Origin: Brachypodius melanocephalos
Taxonomy: Eukaryota > Chordata > Aves > Passeriformes > Pycnonotidae
DNA: 64,000 nt
Assembly (NCBI GenBank): GCA_013398615.1
Contig: VZSR01000028.1
Coordinates: forward strand, 8,069,313 to 8,133,312
Reading direction: 5' to 3'
Positions 10,374 through 24,162 of the stretch are shown piece after piece. Each line of letters begins with the position of its first letter. Within the stretch, counting starts at the first letter, position 1. The translations under genes were made by a program, and so were the position numbers. The notes under the pieces are model-generated. The model saw nothing but the letters and a program-made list of their open reading frames with translations, was not told the DNA's origin and did no database searches.

Positions 10374-13300
10374 TTATGCTTACTATAGAGTTTTTATACT
10401 CATATATTTAGTTTATAGTCTTTAATTCCTGTATTTTAAACCAAAAAACCCAGTCTTCCAGCCTATCTATGCCAGTTTTACAACTTCAGCACAAAACCGG
10501 GGATTTAACTTCATTTGTCTCACAATGGGGATATTGAGATTATCCAGCACCCCCAAGCCACACCAAAGGAGTTGTTGTTGATTTGTTACAAAAGACATAC
10601 ACACAGGAAAAAATATCACATTTAACACACACCAGCAGGAGAACAGAAGTGAGAACCTGACTTGGACAGCTCTGAGCTCATGGTGGTGGTGATGCCCCAG
10701 AAGTGGCCACGGTTTGGCCCATGAGACCCAACACGTCAGGGGAAAGAAAACACCAGAGGGCTCAGGCTGAGGGAAGGTGCAGACAAGGAAAGAGAGCAAG
10801 TGGCTGCTCCTGAACCATCCTCCACAGGAGCCTGGAGAGGACTGCAAGGAAATCAGAGCCCACTCCCATCCCAGCTCCCCTGTGCCTGCCTGAGTGAGGA
10901 CCAGGAGGGAGCGGAGGAGGTTTACGAGGTGTCTGCTGACCTGGCAGGACCTGAGCACAGAGCAGGTGCCTCCAGCCCCCTTGACACTCAATGGGATGCA
11001 GAAATTTCACAAACCTCTTATTTCTGCGTCTCTTGATGCTCCATGTACATGGCCAAGGGTTTGACCCTAAACAAATAAAAAAAAGTGAATGCTGTAGTAG
11101 TACACACTGATAAAAGTCAAATCCCCCACAAAAAAAAACAACAAAAATTTAAAAACCAACAAAAACAAACAATCAAAAGCTAAAAAATCCCAAAATGAAA
11201 AGCTCTTTCCATTAGTACAATTTAAAAAAAAAACTATTATTAAGGAAAAACAAAACTAAACTGAAATGCAGACAACAAAGTCAGGTCAGCGTAAATATAG
11301 AACAAAAAAATACGCTGCTGCGTTTATAAACAGCATTCAAGCTCTCTTCTATGCATTTTTGAAAGATGTATTATGTTTTCAAAGGATCCATGCAGGTATA
11401 GCTAGAGCCACTTCCACAGTCCAGCAGTTACAGTGTTTAATCCTATCAGCCGGAGAGCATGGTTCACTACAAAAAAGACCTTAGTAAAAAAAGTTATTTG
11501 CACTAGAACTGATCTACCAAACTAAAACTTTCCTGATTTGGCACATGCAGCTGGGAGAGGGGTTACCAATTTTGCTCAACCGTACATCTCCTAATAATCC
11601 CAAATTCAAGGCAGATTTAAGTCCATCCCAGAATATCTCACCTTGGAAATCCTTATCTAATTCATTCTTTCTCCTCTCCCCTGAGATGGGGCTGAAGGTC
11701 TGTAGTGCCCTCCATGCCACCATGTGTTTTAAGGAAAGCAAACATTCATTTTACCCCTCTGCACCCTTGCCACGGTCTTCCAAGCAAACCAAGACACAGC
11801 CAAGTTTCCAAACGCTGTTAAATGGCTTCAATTACTATTTTTTTTTTAAGTAGATAGTGAGTAGAACATTAGTCCTCAGGTCATTAACCAGAAGCAATGG
11901 GAAGATACAGATCAGCCAATGCTAAAATATTAAGTGTAAGGAGGGATGGGAGGAAAAGAAGAAGCATCAAGAGTCTGGCCAAGCACTTTCCCAAAACAAC
12001 TCAGCCTAATGCACTTGGAGTCACTCTCAGGCAGAAATCACCGCACTGAGAGCCAGGAGAAGAGATTAATGAGGTCACTGCCCACCAGAGAACTCCTGGC
12101 AGGAACTGAGGCCAAGGTTCCTGGCAGGAGAACTTGGGATCTGCCAGAAGCTGCAGGAGGCAGATGAATCAGCCCTTCACACAAATGTCCACGCCGGGGG
12201 ACAAAAACAGAAAAACAGAAAAGTGCTGCGATGTGAAAGCCACCCTGCTTGTGTAACTAACCACATAAAACTGAATTTTAATAGCCACAGGACACGTTAG
12301 TTGTGGGTTTTTTTAAACCAGCTTTGAAGAGCAACATCTGTTTGCTACAAATGCAGAGTCCAGCTTCTCAGTGGAGTCCTCCACCACCGGATCACAAATC
12401 ACTCAGCATCCATCCCTGAGACTGGGACACTGGTAACAGAAGGAGATCCTGGGGCAGGATAAGACTTGCCTAATACCAAACAAATGCACATGGGGAGTTA
12501 TTATAAGTTAAAAAACTATCTTGGTGGCAAAAATAAGACACTTTCTTCCACAATGGAGCACAACGCACTGGTCCTCTTAATTTGCTATATTTGATAGTCT
12601 TATCTAGACAGTTCCAACCTTTTGTATAATGGCAAAACCTATTCAATGTGATTACATGACCAAGGAAAATACCACATTTTTGAGAAAAAAAATTTATTTT
12701 ACTATTAATGCATTTGTGTCACGAAATTTGTCTACTTCCTTGAAATAGAAAGCCAGAAAATTAATGTGGAGGAACACACAACTTCTCTGTTTATTCCTTA
12801 AAGTAGCAAAAAATTAATGGAGAGGATCATACTGCTTCCCTGTTTACTCTGAATAAAAAGCAGCAACCCCACCAGTCCATGAAAAAAATCAAGCATTGCA
12901 TCTGTGAAGGTATCATTGGCACATATTCAGAATATGAGGCACCAACTGGCCATGGAGAATGGACAAGAATAATTTATGTCATTTTAGGTCTTCAGACTTA
13001 GGGGGAAAAAAACCCAAAACCACAACCTTACAATAAAAGGTGCATTTCATGACACAAAATTACAATCATTAGATGAGTTACCCTACTCTAAAATAATTTT
13101 AATATAATATGTTTAGCTCCTTGAAATTGTCTTTTTAGATTGTCCCCTAGTAAAATATTTTTTTCAATAAAGTAATTTACCAAGATCCAAATTGCTTTGC
13201 TCCTATTAGAGCTTCTCCTGTACCTATTTTATTTTTGCCTTGGCAATGTATTTTAAAGGCAGTAAAGCAGAAAGCAGTAAAAGAAGCAATAATGAAGGAA

Positions 13301-15833
13301 GAGACACACAAAGTGATCCTTAATGGATTGTCAGCTCATGAAGGCAATTCACAAGCTGGAGGAAAATGAGTTCTATGCACAAAAGAAATCAATACTCATT
13401 GTAGCATCCTTCCTGCTACACTGCAATTTATCAGCTAAGCAGAATGCTGTCACATCTCATAGGTCTCCGAGAGCTCCCTGCTCTCCCAAGCAATATTTAT
13501 TCTCCAGGGGTTCCACCCCAGCTGCATCAGATCCAAGAACAGCACCCAGCCACTGATTCCAGGAACAAGGCAGAGTCTCCAGCAGCCAGGATGAGCCCCA
13601 AAAACCATGAGGTGGAGAACCTCACACCTGACACAAGACATCCCTGGTGCTAAGAGTCACCAGAGCCATATTTACACAGCAGACAGACCATCACATTTAT
13701 TATTTAACTTAAAACAGGGATGTGTCCAAGCTGCCTGAAATTAGCATTGCATGGTTATGTTTCAAGGACAGATGGTTTAAAAAAAAAAAAAAAGGAAGTG
13801 TTTCCTTAAAAGTGAATAGATAAATGTCAAGAGACAATCTGTAAACTCACACCTATGAATACAAATGTTTTGGAAGTAGTAAAGATTAATAGTGATTTTG
13901 TCATGAGCAAGACTCATAACAATCACATTAGTCATCTAAACCTGGAAATAGGCAAGCACCTAAATTCCTAAAGTTAGTCCTCACACACAAGCAAAATTTA
14001 TTAATGTGAAAACTTCCAAATGCAACTCAGAGCACAAAGCCCTGCAAACCTATCAATGTGGCTGGGATAAATAACAGCAGAGAACCGAGAGACACAAAGG
14101 TCACAGCCTCACCATTTACCTAATGGAGCACATTCCTGCATTTCACATCATCTGAAGCCTTCTGATGACACATAACAGCACCAAAGGAAATAACCCTCCC
14201 TTTAAAGAGGTGAGCTCCCATCAGCTCACTGCTCTGAGAGGCATCCTCAGCACACCAACCAGCCTTGAGTGGGTGCCAGGGTTGCTGGGAATCTGCAGGG
14301 ACACAGAAACCTTTTTCCTAGAGAGCACTGGTGATGGAACACCTGCCCTTTTGTGGCGCAGGCTGGAAGATGCTTGGAAACTTTGGGAAAGTGTTTCGAG
14401 ATTGGTTTCAAAACACTCAAGAAGTCAATTTGGGAGTTTTCAACTGAGAAAGTGAAAGCCTGATGAGTAAAAGTAAAGCTCAATGTTTTAAAGGCTTCCA
14501 AACAGGCACCTTCAAGGACAGATCAGCTTTTCTCCCAATATCTTCCCTCCTCCTCTCAAAGGACATGGAAATTTTTGGTCAGAAGACTTAAGAAACTGCT
14601 GCAATACTCAGAGCAAACTGGGGAAAAATAAATAATTTTGGGAAAATGCTGCCTACTGCTCTGGTAATCTTGGCCATTTCTTTCTCTAGGAGATACCCAG
14701 AAACTGCAAATGTAAGGCCATAGAAATTAAATACTGTGTGAGAGAGAAAGTGAGAAACTGAGAGAGATTGAGAGAGGGTAGATGAAAGATATTGCCTCCT
14801 AAAATTAGGAAGGAAAATGCTTCACTTAATAGTGTGAACGTAATAATGTTTTTTTTTCTTAAGAAGCTGCAGTAAAACAATACAGCAGAATGACAGCTCC
14901 ACCTAAAATATCAATATTTAGCATCACTTCAACATGCACAGAATCCTGGAGGGTTTGTTTGGCAAAATGCATTCTAACACACACAAACCTAATAATTTTT
15001 TAAAAAGGTGTAGCTGTAACAAAAGTTGCTGGTATCTGCTGAGTTATGGTGGAGAAAGCAAGCTGTGAAAACACCTAGGGAGCCCCAGGCACAGAACTGC
15101 TACCTTGTCAAAAGGAAAAACTAATAATAAAATTAAATAAAAACATCAGTGGTAATAGACACCGAATTTCAAAAACAGACAGTAAAGATCCTCTGACAAA
15201 GCCCTCAAAAAACCCAAAGGAACTTTACAGGGGAATTTTCTGGAGCTTTGGATCTATTTCCAAGATATTTAGGAACAGTGCAATGAACAGCAGGACATCC
15301 ACAGAATATTCTTTTACTGGTTTAAACAGCAGACTTTGCTTCAGCCTCAGAACCAGGCAGACTCTGGAACACTCCTCTGCAGAACAAAACTTTCTACAGG
15401 ATTTCCCAGTTCCAGAAGGCTTTGGCCAGAGCCCTACCAGAAATATCATTATTTCGAGAGGATATGTTTTGATTATTTGGCATTTCCCAAACTTTCCCTT
15501 TACAACTCAGCCTAAAAAATATTAAACTATCCATGCACCTCTTCAGCCTTTCCTCACTCTTCTCTCCCACTCCCTTCTTTAACCCACTGCCACACTGGAA
15601 AATACACATTAACCCCTCACCCTTCCACACACAGTCCTGCTTCCAATACATAAAATTCAAAGGAAAAAAACCCAAATCACACAGTACAATGACTATTCTG
15701 TGCCCTGTTCGTTGCTCATCAGACAGCCTGGAGGTCACCACTTAAGACTTAAAGCAGGAGAAAATGAAAGACTAAAATGTTGTATAATCTTTGCATGGCA
15801 GAGACAGTTTTTCTGTCTGATTTATTCTCATTG
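10374..15833. other. Intronic DNA without recognised features
   Basis: Contains a somewhat GC-richer patch at about 10640-11000 with a 174-codon minus-strand open frame. That frame shows no domain, no matching splice context and no recognisable similarity, so it is read as chance. The rest is AT-leaning unique sequence with A runs (for example near 13780). No further CR1 or LTR piece was recognised. Confidence 0.55.
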
Positions 15834-15888
15834 AAAAAAAAAAAAAAACAAAAAAAAACCAAACAAACAAACAAACAACACAAAAAAC
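15834..15888. repeat. A-rich tract with CAAA repeats
   Basis: Fifteen adenines followed by an A-rich stretch containing several AAAC tetranucleotides. It lies just before the CR1 fragment at 15922, but CR1 has no poly-A tail, so the two are probably unrelated. Confidence 0.8.
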
Positions 15889-15921
15889 CTGTTATTTATT
15901 TTATATATATTTTTATTTTAT

Positions 15922-16063
15922 GGATGCCCCATCCCTGCAAGTGTTGAAGGCCATCTTGGACCAGACTCTGAACAACCTGCTCTAGTAGAAGGTGCCCCCA
16001 CCCATGGCAGGGGGTGGAAGGAGATGATCCTTTCCAATCCAAACCATTCCAGGATCCTGTGAT
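15922..16063 (+). mobile_element. CR1 LINE 3'-end fragment
   Basis: The plus strand follows the avian CR1 3' tail: GGATGCCCCATCCCTGCAAG, then CAACCTGCTCTAGTAGAAGG, CCATGGCAGGGGGTGGAAG and CCTTTCCAATCCAAACCATT, ending in a degraded ATTCCAGGATCCTGTGATTT. It is about 140 bp, strongly 5'-truncated, and diverged from consensus as remembered. Confidence 0.93.
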
Positions 16064-19000
16064 TTAGCAGAAAGAATAAACTGGAATGTGCCTGCAGTTT
16101 GCTGGCACTTCTGGCTTTAAAGCACTGAGGACCACTCCAAGCAGCTTTCCTAAAACATAACAAGGGTTTTGACACATGCAGAACAAAGCAGGCTGGTATG
16201 CTGGTAGGCCTGTAACCATAAAATATTTGTGCAAATAGTTTAGGGACACACAACCTAAACTAGGGAGCTGAAGGTTGAAAGTTGAGCAGGAGACCTGTAT
16301 ATAATTAAAAAGCACACATATACATATGCACCTATATGTATTTTACCTACACATAAAGTACAGATGGATGTAGACACTGGACCTGTTTTTTTTGAGAAAA
16401 CATTATCCCTGTAATTATTTTAGGAAGATAAAACAGAAATGGATAACTCATCAGTACTTAATACAAGACTTGTAAGTCACTGAAACAATAATCTAATATT
16501 TAAATTAATTTTAATACACAGAACCAGCTATTAGATAAAATACTATCCCTACTAACATTTATATACATATTTTATTGACTTCAATAGAACTCTTATTCCA
16601 TCCTCAGTCTGGTGAAGCCACTCTGCATTCTCAACATTGTGAGGCCAGAACCTGCTCAGTATGCCAATCTAATTACAGGTTTTGTCAGACATACACACAA
16701 GCTGACAGTTCAAAAGAACTTCCATCTTGAAAAAGCTCCAAGATTTATTACAAATAAGTTGGGCCTCTTACCAAGACATGCAGAGATTAATTAATTTATC
16801 TACATTACTACATTCTTTTTCCCATGTTTGCGCTGCATTTTTCTCAATAATGTTGTAGCCAGCTGCTTCAGTTCTCCTAGGTCAGATTTTTCACTGGCTC
16901 CTTGCCACAAGCACAGTGTTATACGTACAAAAATCAGGATTTCTTTAGATGGAGATACTCGGTTGTCCATCTTCTCAACATGCAGGGCCTGGACCCTAAG
17001 TGACAATTTCAGGCACACTGCCACCCACATCAGGAGGATGGGCACAGGCACTAAAACCAGCAGCACATCTGGTGCTGCCTTTCCAAAACAGCAAAAAAGA
17101 AGGATAACTTACTTTCCCTCTGGTTATTAACAGCCTTGATGGGATGTCATCATTCAAAAGATACTTGTATTCCTACTTCAGGCACTCCAAGCGTGTTTTA
17201 CTGTACATTGTGACTTTCAGATTCCTCATTTGCCCTCCCTCATCAGACTAATTTGCTTTCGCTGCGTGATAGAATCTGTCGGCTGAGAGAACATCAGGGA
17301 TAATCAGGAAGTTTCCAAAAGGATTTATTAGAGATTATAACAAACTCATCACCTTAATGGGATTTGTCACACAATGGTTTAAATCAACGCTATAGATCTA
17401 CAGAGGATAACAACTGCTTTAAAATAGAAGGACCAAACCTGAAAAGAGTCATTAGGTACATAATGAACTCCCTCAATTCACGTGTAAATCCCAGCAGCCT
17501 CCTCAAGAGCAGGGATAGGCATGATTAAGCTAGAAAGCACATGTTGCAAAAATACTTCACCTAAGACTTTTTGCTCTTCTCGTGCACTTATTTATTTTAA
17601 GTCATTTAAATAATATTGCAGAAGCCATTCTTGTGTTAAGGCATCTACTGCACTGTGACGAGCTGAATTTTCTGTTGTTGGTCCTTTTTTTTTTTTTTTT
17701 GGAAACAAAATTTCCTTTAGTCCATTAAAATCAGTTCTACAAAGATCAAAATAATGGATTAATCTCAAAAAAAGCCAACACTTTATCAGCTAGGCCATCA
17801 GAACGTTAATACCATTTAAAACCAATATGAAAAAATACACACAAACACTCTTGCTCATACCCTGGCCCATTCTCAGTGAGGTTTGGGATTTGGTGAAGAA
17901 AAGCAATGGAAGGAGCCTCTGGAGCCTGCAGAGCATCAACCATCTACCAGGCTCCTACCATGTACTCTAAAGAGTCAATGGCACAAAACCTCACAGCTGT
18001 CACCAAGAGAGGGATTTTAGATTCAATATGAACCTTGGGGGAGTGAAAATGAATCTACAGCCTGTAATGCCTGCAAACCCCCTTCTAACCACAGTGAGAA
18101 AATTACCTTTTGCACATCAGCAACCCAAAGGAGGAGGAGATAGGAGGACTTCAACCACAGAGCTCCCATTGGCAGAGAAGCAGACATGGCTAATTTACCA
18201 CGTGCACGTCCATGAAATGCTTCTCACAACCTGCATGAGAGCTCTGGAGGCAGAGATGCTGACAGGAGCATCAGCTGGTAACTTTTCTCCTCTTCACACA
18301 CACCAACCCACGCAGTTAGCAACTGCTGGTTAATCCAGACCAGAAGATGAGTGTGCCTCGAAAGAAACCACACAGACAATCAAAATCAACTGCTGGTCCC
18401 CTCCAGAATGCCAGATATTCCACACTGGAGACAGGAGCAGGAGCTCAGACACCCTACGCTTGCTGACTGCTGCCCCGCTGTGGTAAATGCTTTAACAGGC
18501 CTAAGATGACAGAGAAAAATAAAATTATCCTCCTCCACACTCCTCTCATATTCCTTCATTCTTTGGGGTTTTCCTTTAAATCCCTACATAAGCAATATGG
18601 GAAGCAATAGGGAATAGCGTGGTTACTGAATATTGTTCCGTGTCGGATTTCCCCTGAACTGGAAAAGAAAAAGAACTGCCCAAACATACATTGCTTTTAT
18701 TTCCCAGTTGAACTGCTCAGTAATTTCTCCTTACAGTTTGTCAAGCCAGACTGTCTGCCCATCCCTACAAGTCCAGCAAGGGGGAAGCTACTTACACAAG
18801 AGAAGAAAAAATATTAAAAGTGGGAAGCTCAGAGGAACAAATAAACACTGGAAAGGAAAAGAGGACATAGGTCTAAGGCAAAATCCAAAATTCTTTCATC
18901 AGTCAGAGGTATGAAGCAGTATTTAATAGCTGTAAGAGCAGATACCTGAGCCATGACTGACTAGGAACTACAAACTTCTCCTTGAGCTGCATCCTTTTTT

Positions 19001-22000
19001 AAATGTTGGTTTATTCTGTGGGAGACTAAATCAGATACATTAAACTTCAAATAATAACCTAAATCGAATATGTGAACATATACTATAAAATAACCAGTTT
19101 AAGGGGCTTCAAATTGTGGCATTGATAGGAACTAAAAATTCGGTACAGTGGAATTTAAATTCCTTGGGAATGAAAGCGTGAGCCCATTGTGCTGAGCTGA
19201 GCTGTCAGGGCTGTTCCCAGGTGTTGTTCCCTCTCCTGGGAGAGTGTCCCTCTGGATAAATCTATGACCAAACTTTTACCCCCCATCTCCCTTGAGGTGC
19301 TGTAACTCTACTTAATCCTCAGCCAGGTCACAGGCAGCTCTTTCCTGGCATCTCCACACCCTTCCCTGTAAAAATATCTGCTGTAGTCTTTTTAATTCCT
19401 CTTTACGAGAGCCCTAAAGAACCCATCAGCCCTTTTCTATTCCAGTGCAGCCATAACAATGACTGAAAAAACACACAAGTGGTTGTATGTTTTCTTCTAA
19501 TTCCCCAGCTTGCTGATGACAGCTAACTCAGAATCCATTCTCACCTACCCCATCTTACCTCAGTAGCTCATACTGATTATTTCCCATTGCACTTGCCTCT
19601 AATCCAACAGTTTGACTCAAAGCCTTCTTAAGAACTCCCTGCTATACCCTCCAAAAGTTACTAAAATTGAAAGCATGTAAGGTACAAACACAAAGTCATG
19701 TAATTATGGATCTCTAACACAAAAGCCCTTCCCAGCTCCCAAAAAACCCCCACATATTTTATGGTTTCATCACAGTGGCTAGCTGGCCACAGCATAGATC
19801 AAGGTGAGCTACAGCTCATGAGGGCCAGAGCCTTTTAAGGACAAAGCTGGTATTTCCAGCCCTCCTCCTCTGCCTCTCAGAAATCAGCCCTCTCCTTTAT
19901 CCCCTGGCACGCTCCTAAACCAAGGATGGCACGGCAGATCCCGGCCACCCACGGGGGATGCCCAGGATGCACCCATCCATGCTCACGGATGCCAAACCTG
20001 CATGCCACCAAACCTCTGCTGGAGCTCAAGCCTGGCCTAGCTCAGACATGAAGACAGAGGTGAAAGGGATTTAATGCTGGATTTGTGCTGTTGGCAGGAC
20101 AGAAAGCAGCAGCTGTAGTTCAGCGCTGACACAGACAGGCTGCGTGTGATTCGATACAAAGTCTGCTGCCCAAAGCTATCCCTTCACATTCCAGTGAGGA
20201 GTGAGATCTGTGCTACATCCAAACATGTTTCTGAGCTTGGCAGGGAGCTCAAAGGAAGTGTGCATAAACTAGAGAGAGAGAACCATGCCATCCTCCACCC
20301 AACAGCAAAATCCTCTTCTCGCTTTATTTGCCCAAAGTTTACTGATACCTGTCTTCTGAACTGAGAATGTCTGTCATCCAGCCCAGAATCCATCCCAACT
20401 GTGCTCCAAAGAAACTGCATTCAGACATTAAAAAAAAAAAAAAAAAGTCAGATGAATCCAGCCAGAATTGTCAGTGATCCTCTACAGCCCAAGAAAACAA
20501 ATCTTCATGTGAGGTGCACTGTGTCTGTGTGTTCATTATTTAGTAGTAAAAGACAGGAATGTAAAACACCAGCATCTCCTTCAAAGTTCTGTGTCAGGGA
20601 TGAATGGGACTGTGCTCACACAGAGCATTTCCAGGAATATTTACTTTAAACCTGCTATTACTTTGCTATTTACTTTAAACCTTCTAAGATTATCTTACTT
20701 CCAGGCTGATTTATTTGTAAATTGTTAATTAGGTCTATTAACGTAAAACAGTTATTATCTTAACAACAGTTAACAATTAAACTCTTCCATCCTAATACCC
20801 ACAGGAATAAACAAATGTTAAAAGCTGCAACACCAGATTTTTGAATAGGAGCAAAGAGGTGACCTTCTTGACTAAATTACTGTGCCTGGAAAAGCTGTAG
20901 ATAAAATAATCTACTCTTCTTATAATTACTGAGGGATCTGGAGGGAGTGGAAAAAAAAGAAAGTGCTGTAATTTTGAACTGCAATATATAAATGCTGGAC
21001 AGCCTAAACTCCACAGGTAGATTCTGAATTAGAAGCATAAACTGATTAAGTAAAACAGAAGGAAAACCAAAACCAAGCAAAAAAGCAAAGAAGGAAACAG
21101 AAGGAAAACAAAACCCCAGGCCATGGGAACAATCTGCAAAGAGCAGAAGTGGTCAAAGCAAAAGAAATTCCCCACAGCAGGACAGAGCAGGGCTGGCTCT
21201 GAGATGAGAATCTACTCCCAGGGAAAAGGGCAAATTCTCCACTTCCCCAGCCCAAGAAGACAAGAATAGAGGAGCTGATGAGCTCTTGTGCTTCCCACTG
21301 TGTTTCCTGTCTAGAGATCATGTTGAATTTGGGGAGGGTTGGGTTGTTTGGAGTTTGGGGGGTGGGGAGGGAGTGTTGTTTCAGCTCTTTACTAGTATTC
21401 TTTTTTATTTTCTTACCTCTAAAAACTGAGACCTGTGTTCCCATGGGACTACAAATACCAGCATCTGGGCTGAAGGTGTGTCAGGAGTTTGGGAGCAGTC
21501 TGTAGGGAACAAAAAACATTTTCCCTGCCAACGAATATTGCATGCAAAGAACAGTAATAATGACTTTATCACAGCTTTGCAGCTCTAAAATCATCATGGA
21601 TGGCAAATTTCTCCCCATTTGCTTTCCATGCTGAACTGCCCGCATGTGTACTCTGCTGCTTTTCCATGAGACCAAAAAGACACAAGTAGGAAGAAGCAGA
21701 GGACAGAGGCAAGAGGGATCTGTCTCCTTTACCAAGTTGCTTAACTTGGCATCAGAAATGTATCCAGAAGTGCTGATCAGGTACTGGGATTTTCTGTTTT
21801 CTCAAAGAAATTCTCGGTATTTAACAGATAAATATTTATCTGAAAATATCTGGAAATCTTTAAGAGGTTGAGAAAGAAGTAAAATTCAGATGGAGTGTGT
21901 TGCTGAAATGCATCTCGGGCCTTTCACATATCTGAATGCCCTAATCAGAATTTGCATTCAAGAAGATTAGAGTCCAGTTAACCGGTAGAAAAGATGAATA

Positions 22001-23975
22001 TTTAGAATTATCTCAAAGCACTGAAAAAGTGTTTCAAAATCTTCTCTCATAAAACACTTGCATCTTTGAAATGAAATAGAGGAGAGCAGGAGAGAAGAGG
22101 GCAGTAGTGAAAAGCATTTAATATACATTTTTTTTCCAAAGTGAGATCATAAAAAATACAAAGCAATGCATTTAATTAGTTTTTCTCTAATTATCTCCTC
22201 TAACACTTCTTCTCCCTTCCCCCATTTTTTTTCCCAAACAGTATCAAACAGATGTATTCAGGATACAGACCAAAGCAGCTTCATTTCAATTACAGGACTT
22301 TTCCACTGGAATCGCAAGAAGCTGCAACACAAAAGTGCTTTTAATAAACCACTTTTTGGCAAAGGAAATGAGATCAGCTCAAGGTTTCTCCAATGTCACA
22401 CAACAAAGAGGCTGCAGCACCCTCCCACCCTGCCTGGGAGTCATCAGATTCACGCTCCTGCCTGCCAGGACGTGGCCAAGGGCTATTTCCAGGCTTTGGC
22501 TTCCCACTCCTGCACCCAGCTGTGCTGAACTGCTCTTGTCCTTATGCTCTCTTTGAGCTACAGCCAACCCATCTTCCTCGGATGCACCTGGAAAAAGTGA
22601 GCCCAGTCACAAGCCTTTCTCCATCAAAATCTAAAGCTAGAAACGGAAAATGGAAAAAAACCACAAAGAAACATAAAACGCAAACAAAAAAAAACCCCTG
22701 CCCAACCAAACAACAACAAAAGCCACCAAACCCCGAGTTTTCAGAGCACCCATACCAAGTGGCAGCAAATAGTCACAGTGGTGACACTTTTACCAAAATA
22801 TTCTGAGATAAACAGCATTACAGATGGCTTTTCGCTAGAAGTGCGCACTTATAACCCACACAGTATTTACTAAAGCCAAAAGAAATTAAGAGTTGTTTGG
22901 GTGTGGTTTTTTCTTTTAAAAGAATGTCACTGGAGCTGTAATTTCAGGTCTTGCTCATTCTCGTAACTCAACTTTCCTTCCCCCTCCATCAACATTATTG
23001 GTTCATTAATGACTGTTTGTAGCTATGCCAATATTAGAGTTCAAGCTCATATCAGAATTTGTATGTTATTCTTTCACCTTACGCATCTATTAGAAAATTA
23101 CGTTGATCCACTCCTTTGTAACTGAGAAAAGCCAGTCTTTTCCCCTCCCCTAACATCAACTTCACAGATATCAGTGATCCAAAGAACAACAGGAAATACT
23201 GGTGAAGGAAGGTATTTGTGGAGGGATTTTGTAAAGATCACTCCAGGCTCGTATATTTTACTCAATTTTTATTGGGTAATTTTTGGGTGGGCAAAAATCC
23301 ATCTGAACAGAAGGAGCAGGCACAGGCAGGTACCAGTCCCCCCATTTAGGGCTGGTATGTCCAGTTGTTCAGGGGAGCTGCCAGCCCAGGTTATACATCA
23401 GCAACAACAGGAAAATGCCTTCCTACCAACCTTGCTACCTTGTAATTCAAAATAAGCACCAGTGACCTGTACTTAATTCGACAGGAAAATGCTGTCTTTC
23501 AAACTCAGGGTAAAATACTTTTATACACAAAGTAAGCTTGGCTGCTTATTGGTTTTCTCTGAAAAATTCAGGAGTCTGCAGATATATTATCTTCCCTAAT
23601 TTCACAAATATAAGTCTCTTAATGCACGAAAACATCAATATTCTAACAATTTCTGCAGCCTTTTGTACATGTCTCAGCATTTTGCTACAGCAACAGCGAG
23701 CAGTAATGTCCCAGAAGTTCATGCTGCACGCATTCCATCATCTAAAGCAAACATTTGCACAGATTTTACATAATCATGGAAAAAAAAAGTCTCACACAAA
23801 CAGTCAACACTAAGAGGAAGGAGCCCAAGCTTCAAAGTCGACAGGCATTTTGGTCACCACCTTTGGTGGAACACCTTTGGTCAGCAAAGCAAGGAGGAGA
23901 CCCTGAAACAAGAGCACACATCAGGAGCAGGAACACTCACTTCTCTAGCCACACTAAGAGCTCTGCAGCCAGGAG
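16064..23975. other. Intronic DNA without recognised genes
   Basis: Unique, AT-leaning sequence. It includes simple tracts of 16 T (17685-17700) and 17 A (20430-20446), and the short direct duplication at 20638-20682. CpG-retaining patches near 17250-17300 and 22960-23120 are weak enhancer candidates. No coding exon, LTR or additional CR1 was recognised. Confidence 0.55.
20638..20682 (+). repeat. Short direct duplication, 29-bp period
   Basis: TATTTACTTTAAACCT occurs at 20638-20653 and again, identical, at 20667-20682. This is a two-copy tandem duplication or slippage event. Confidence 0.85.
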
Positions 23976-24162
23976 AATATATATAATATATAATACATAA
24001 TATATTATATAGAATATAGAATATATGATATATGATGTATGATATATAACATATAACATATTATCATATATACTATATACTATATACTATATACTATATA
24101 CTATATACTATATAATATATAATATATAATATATAATATATAATATATAATATATAATATAC
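23976..24162. repeat. AT-rich 7-bp tandem array in two blocks
   Basis: After irregular ATATA sequence there is a run of TATATAC units (about 24064-24110), directly followed by a run of TATATAA units up to 24162. The two blocks share a 7-bp period and differ by one base, so one variant spread to part of the array. The sequence is highly self-complementary and could form cruciforms. It lies inside the ZNF804A intron. Confidence 0.9.

Noticed and set aside
10467..10991. 174-codon minus-strand open frame
   Set aside because: Composition resembles translated non-coding DNA and no family is recognised.
24000..24162. Regular repeats as a CRISPR-like array
   Set aside because: The unit is 7 bp, purely tandem, AT-only and without unique spacers.
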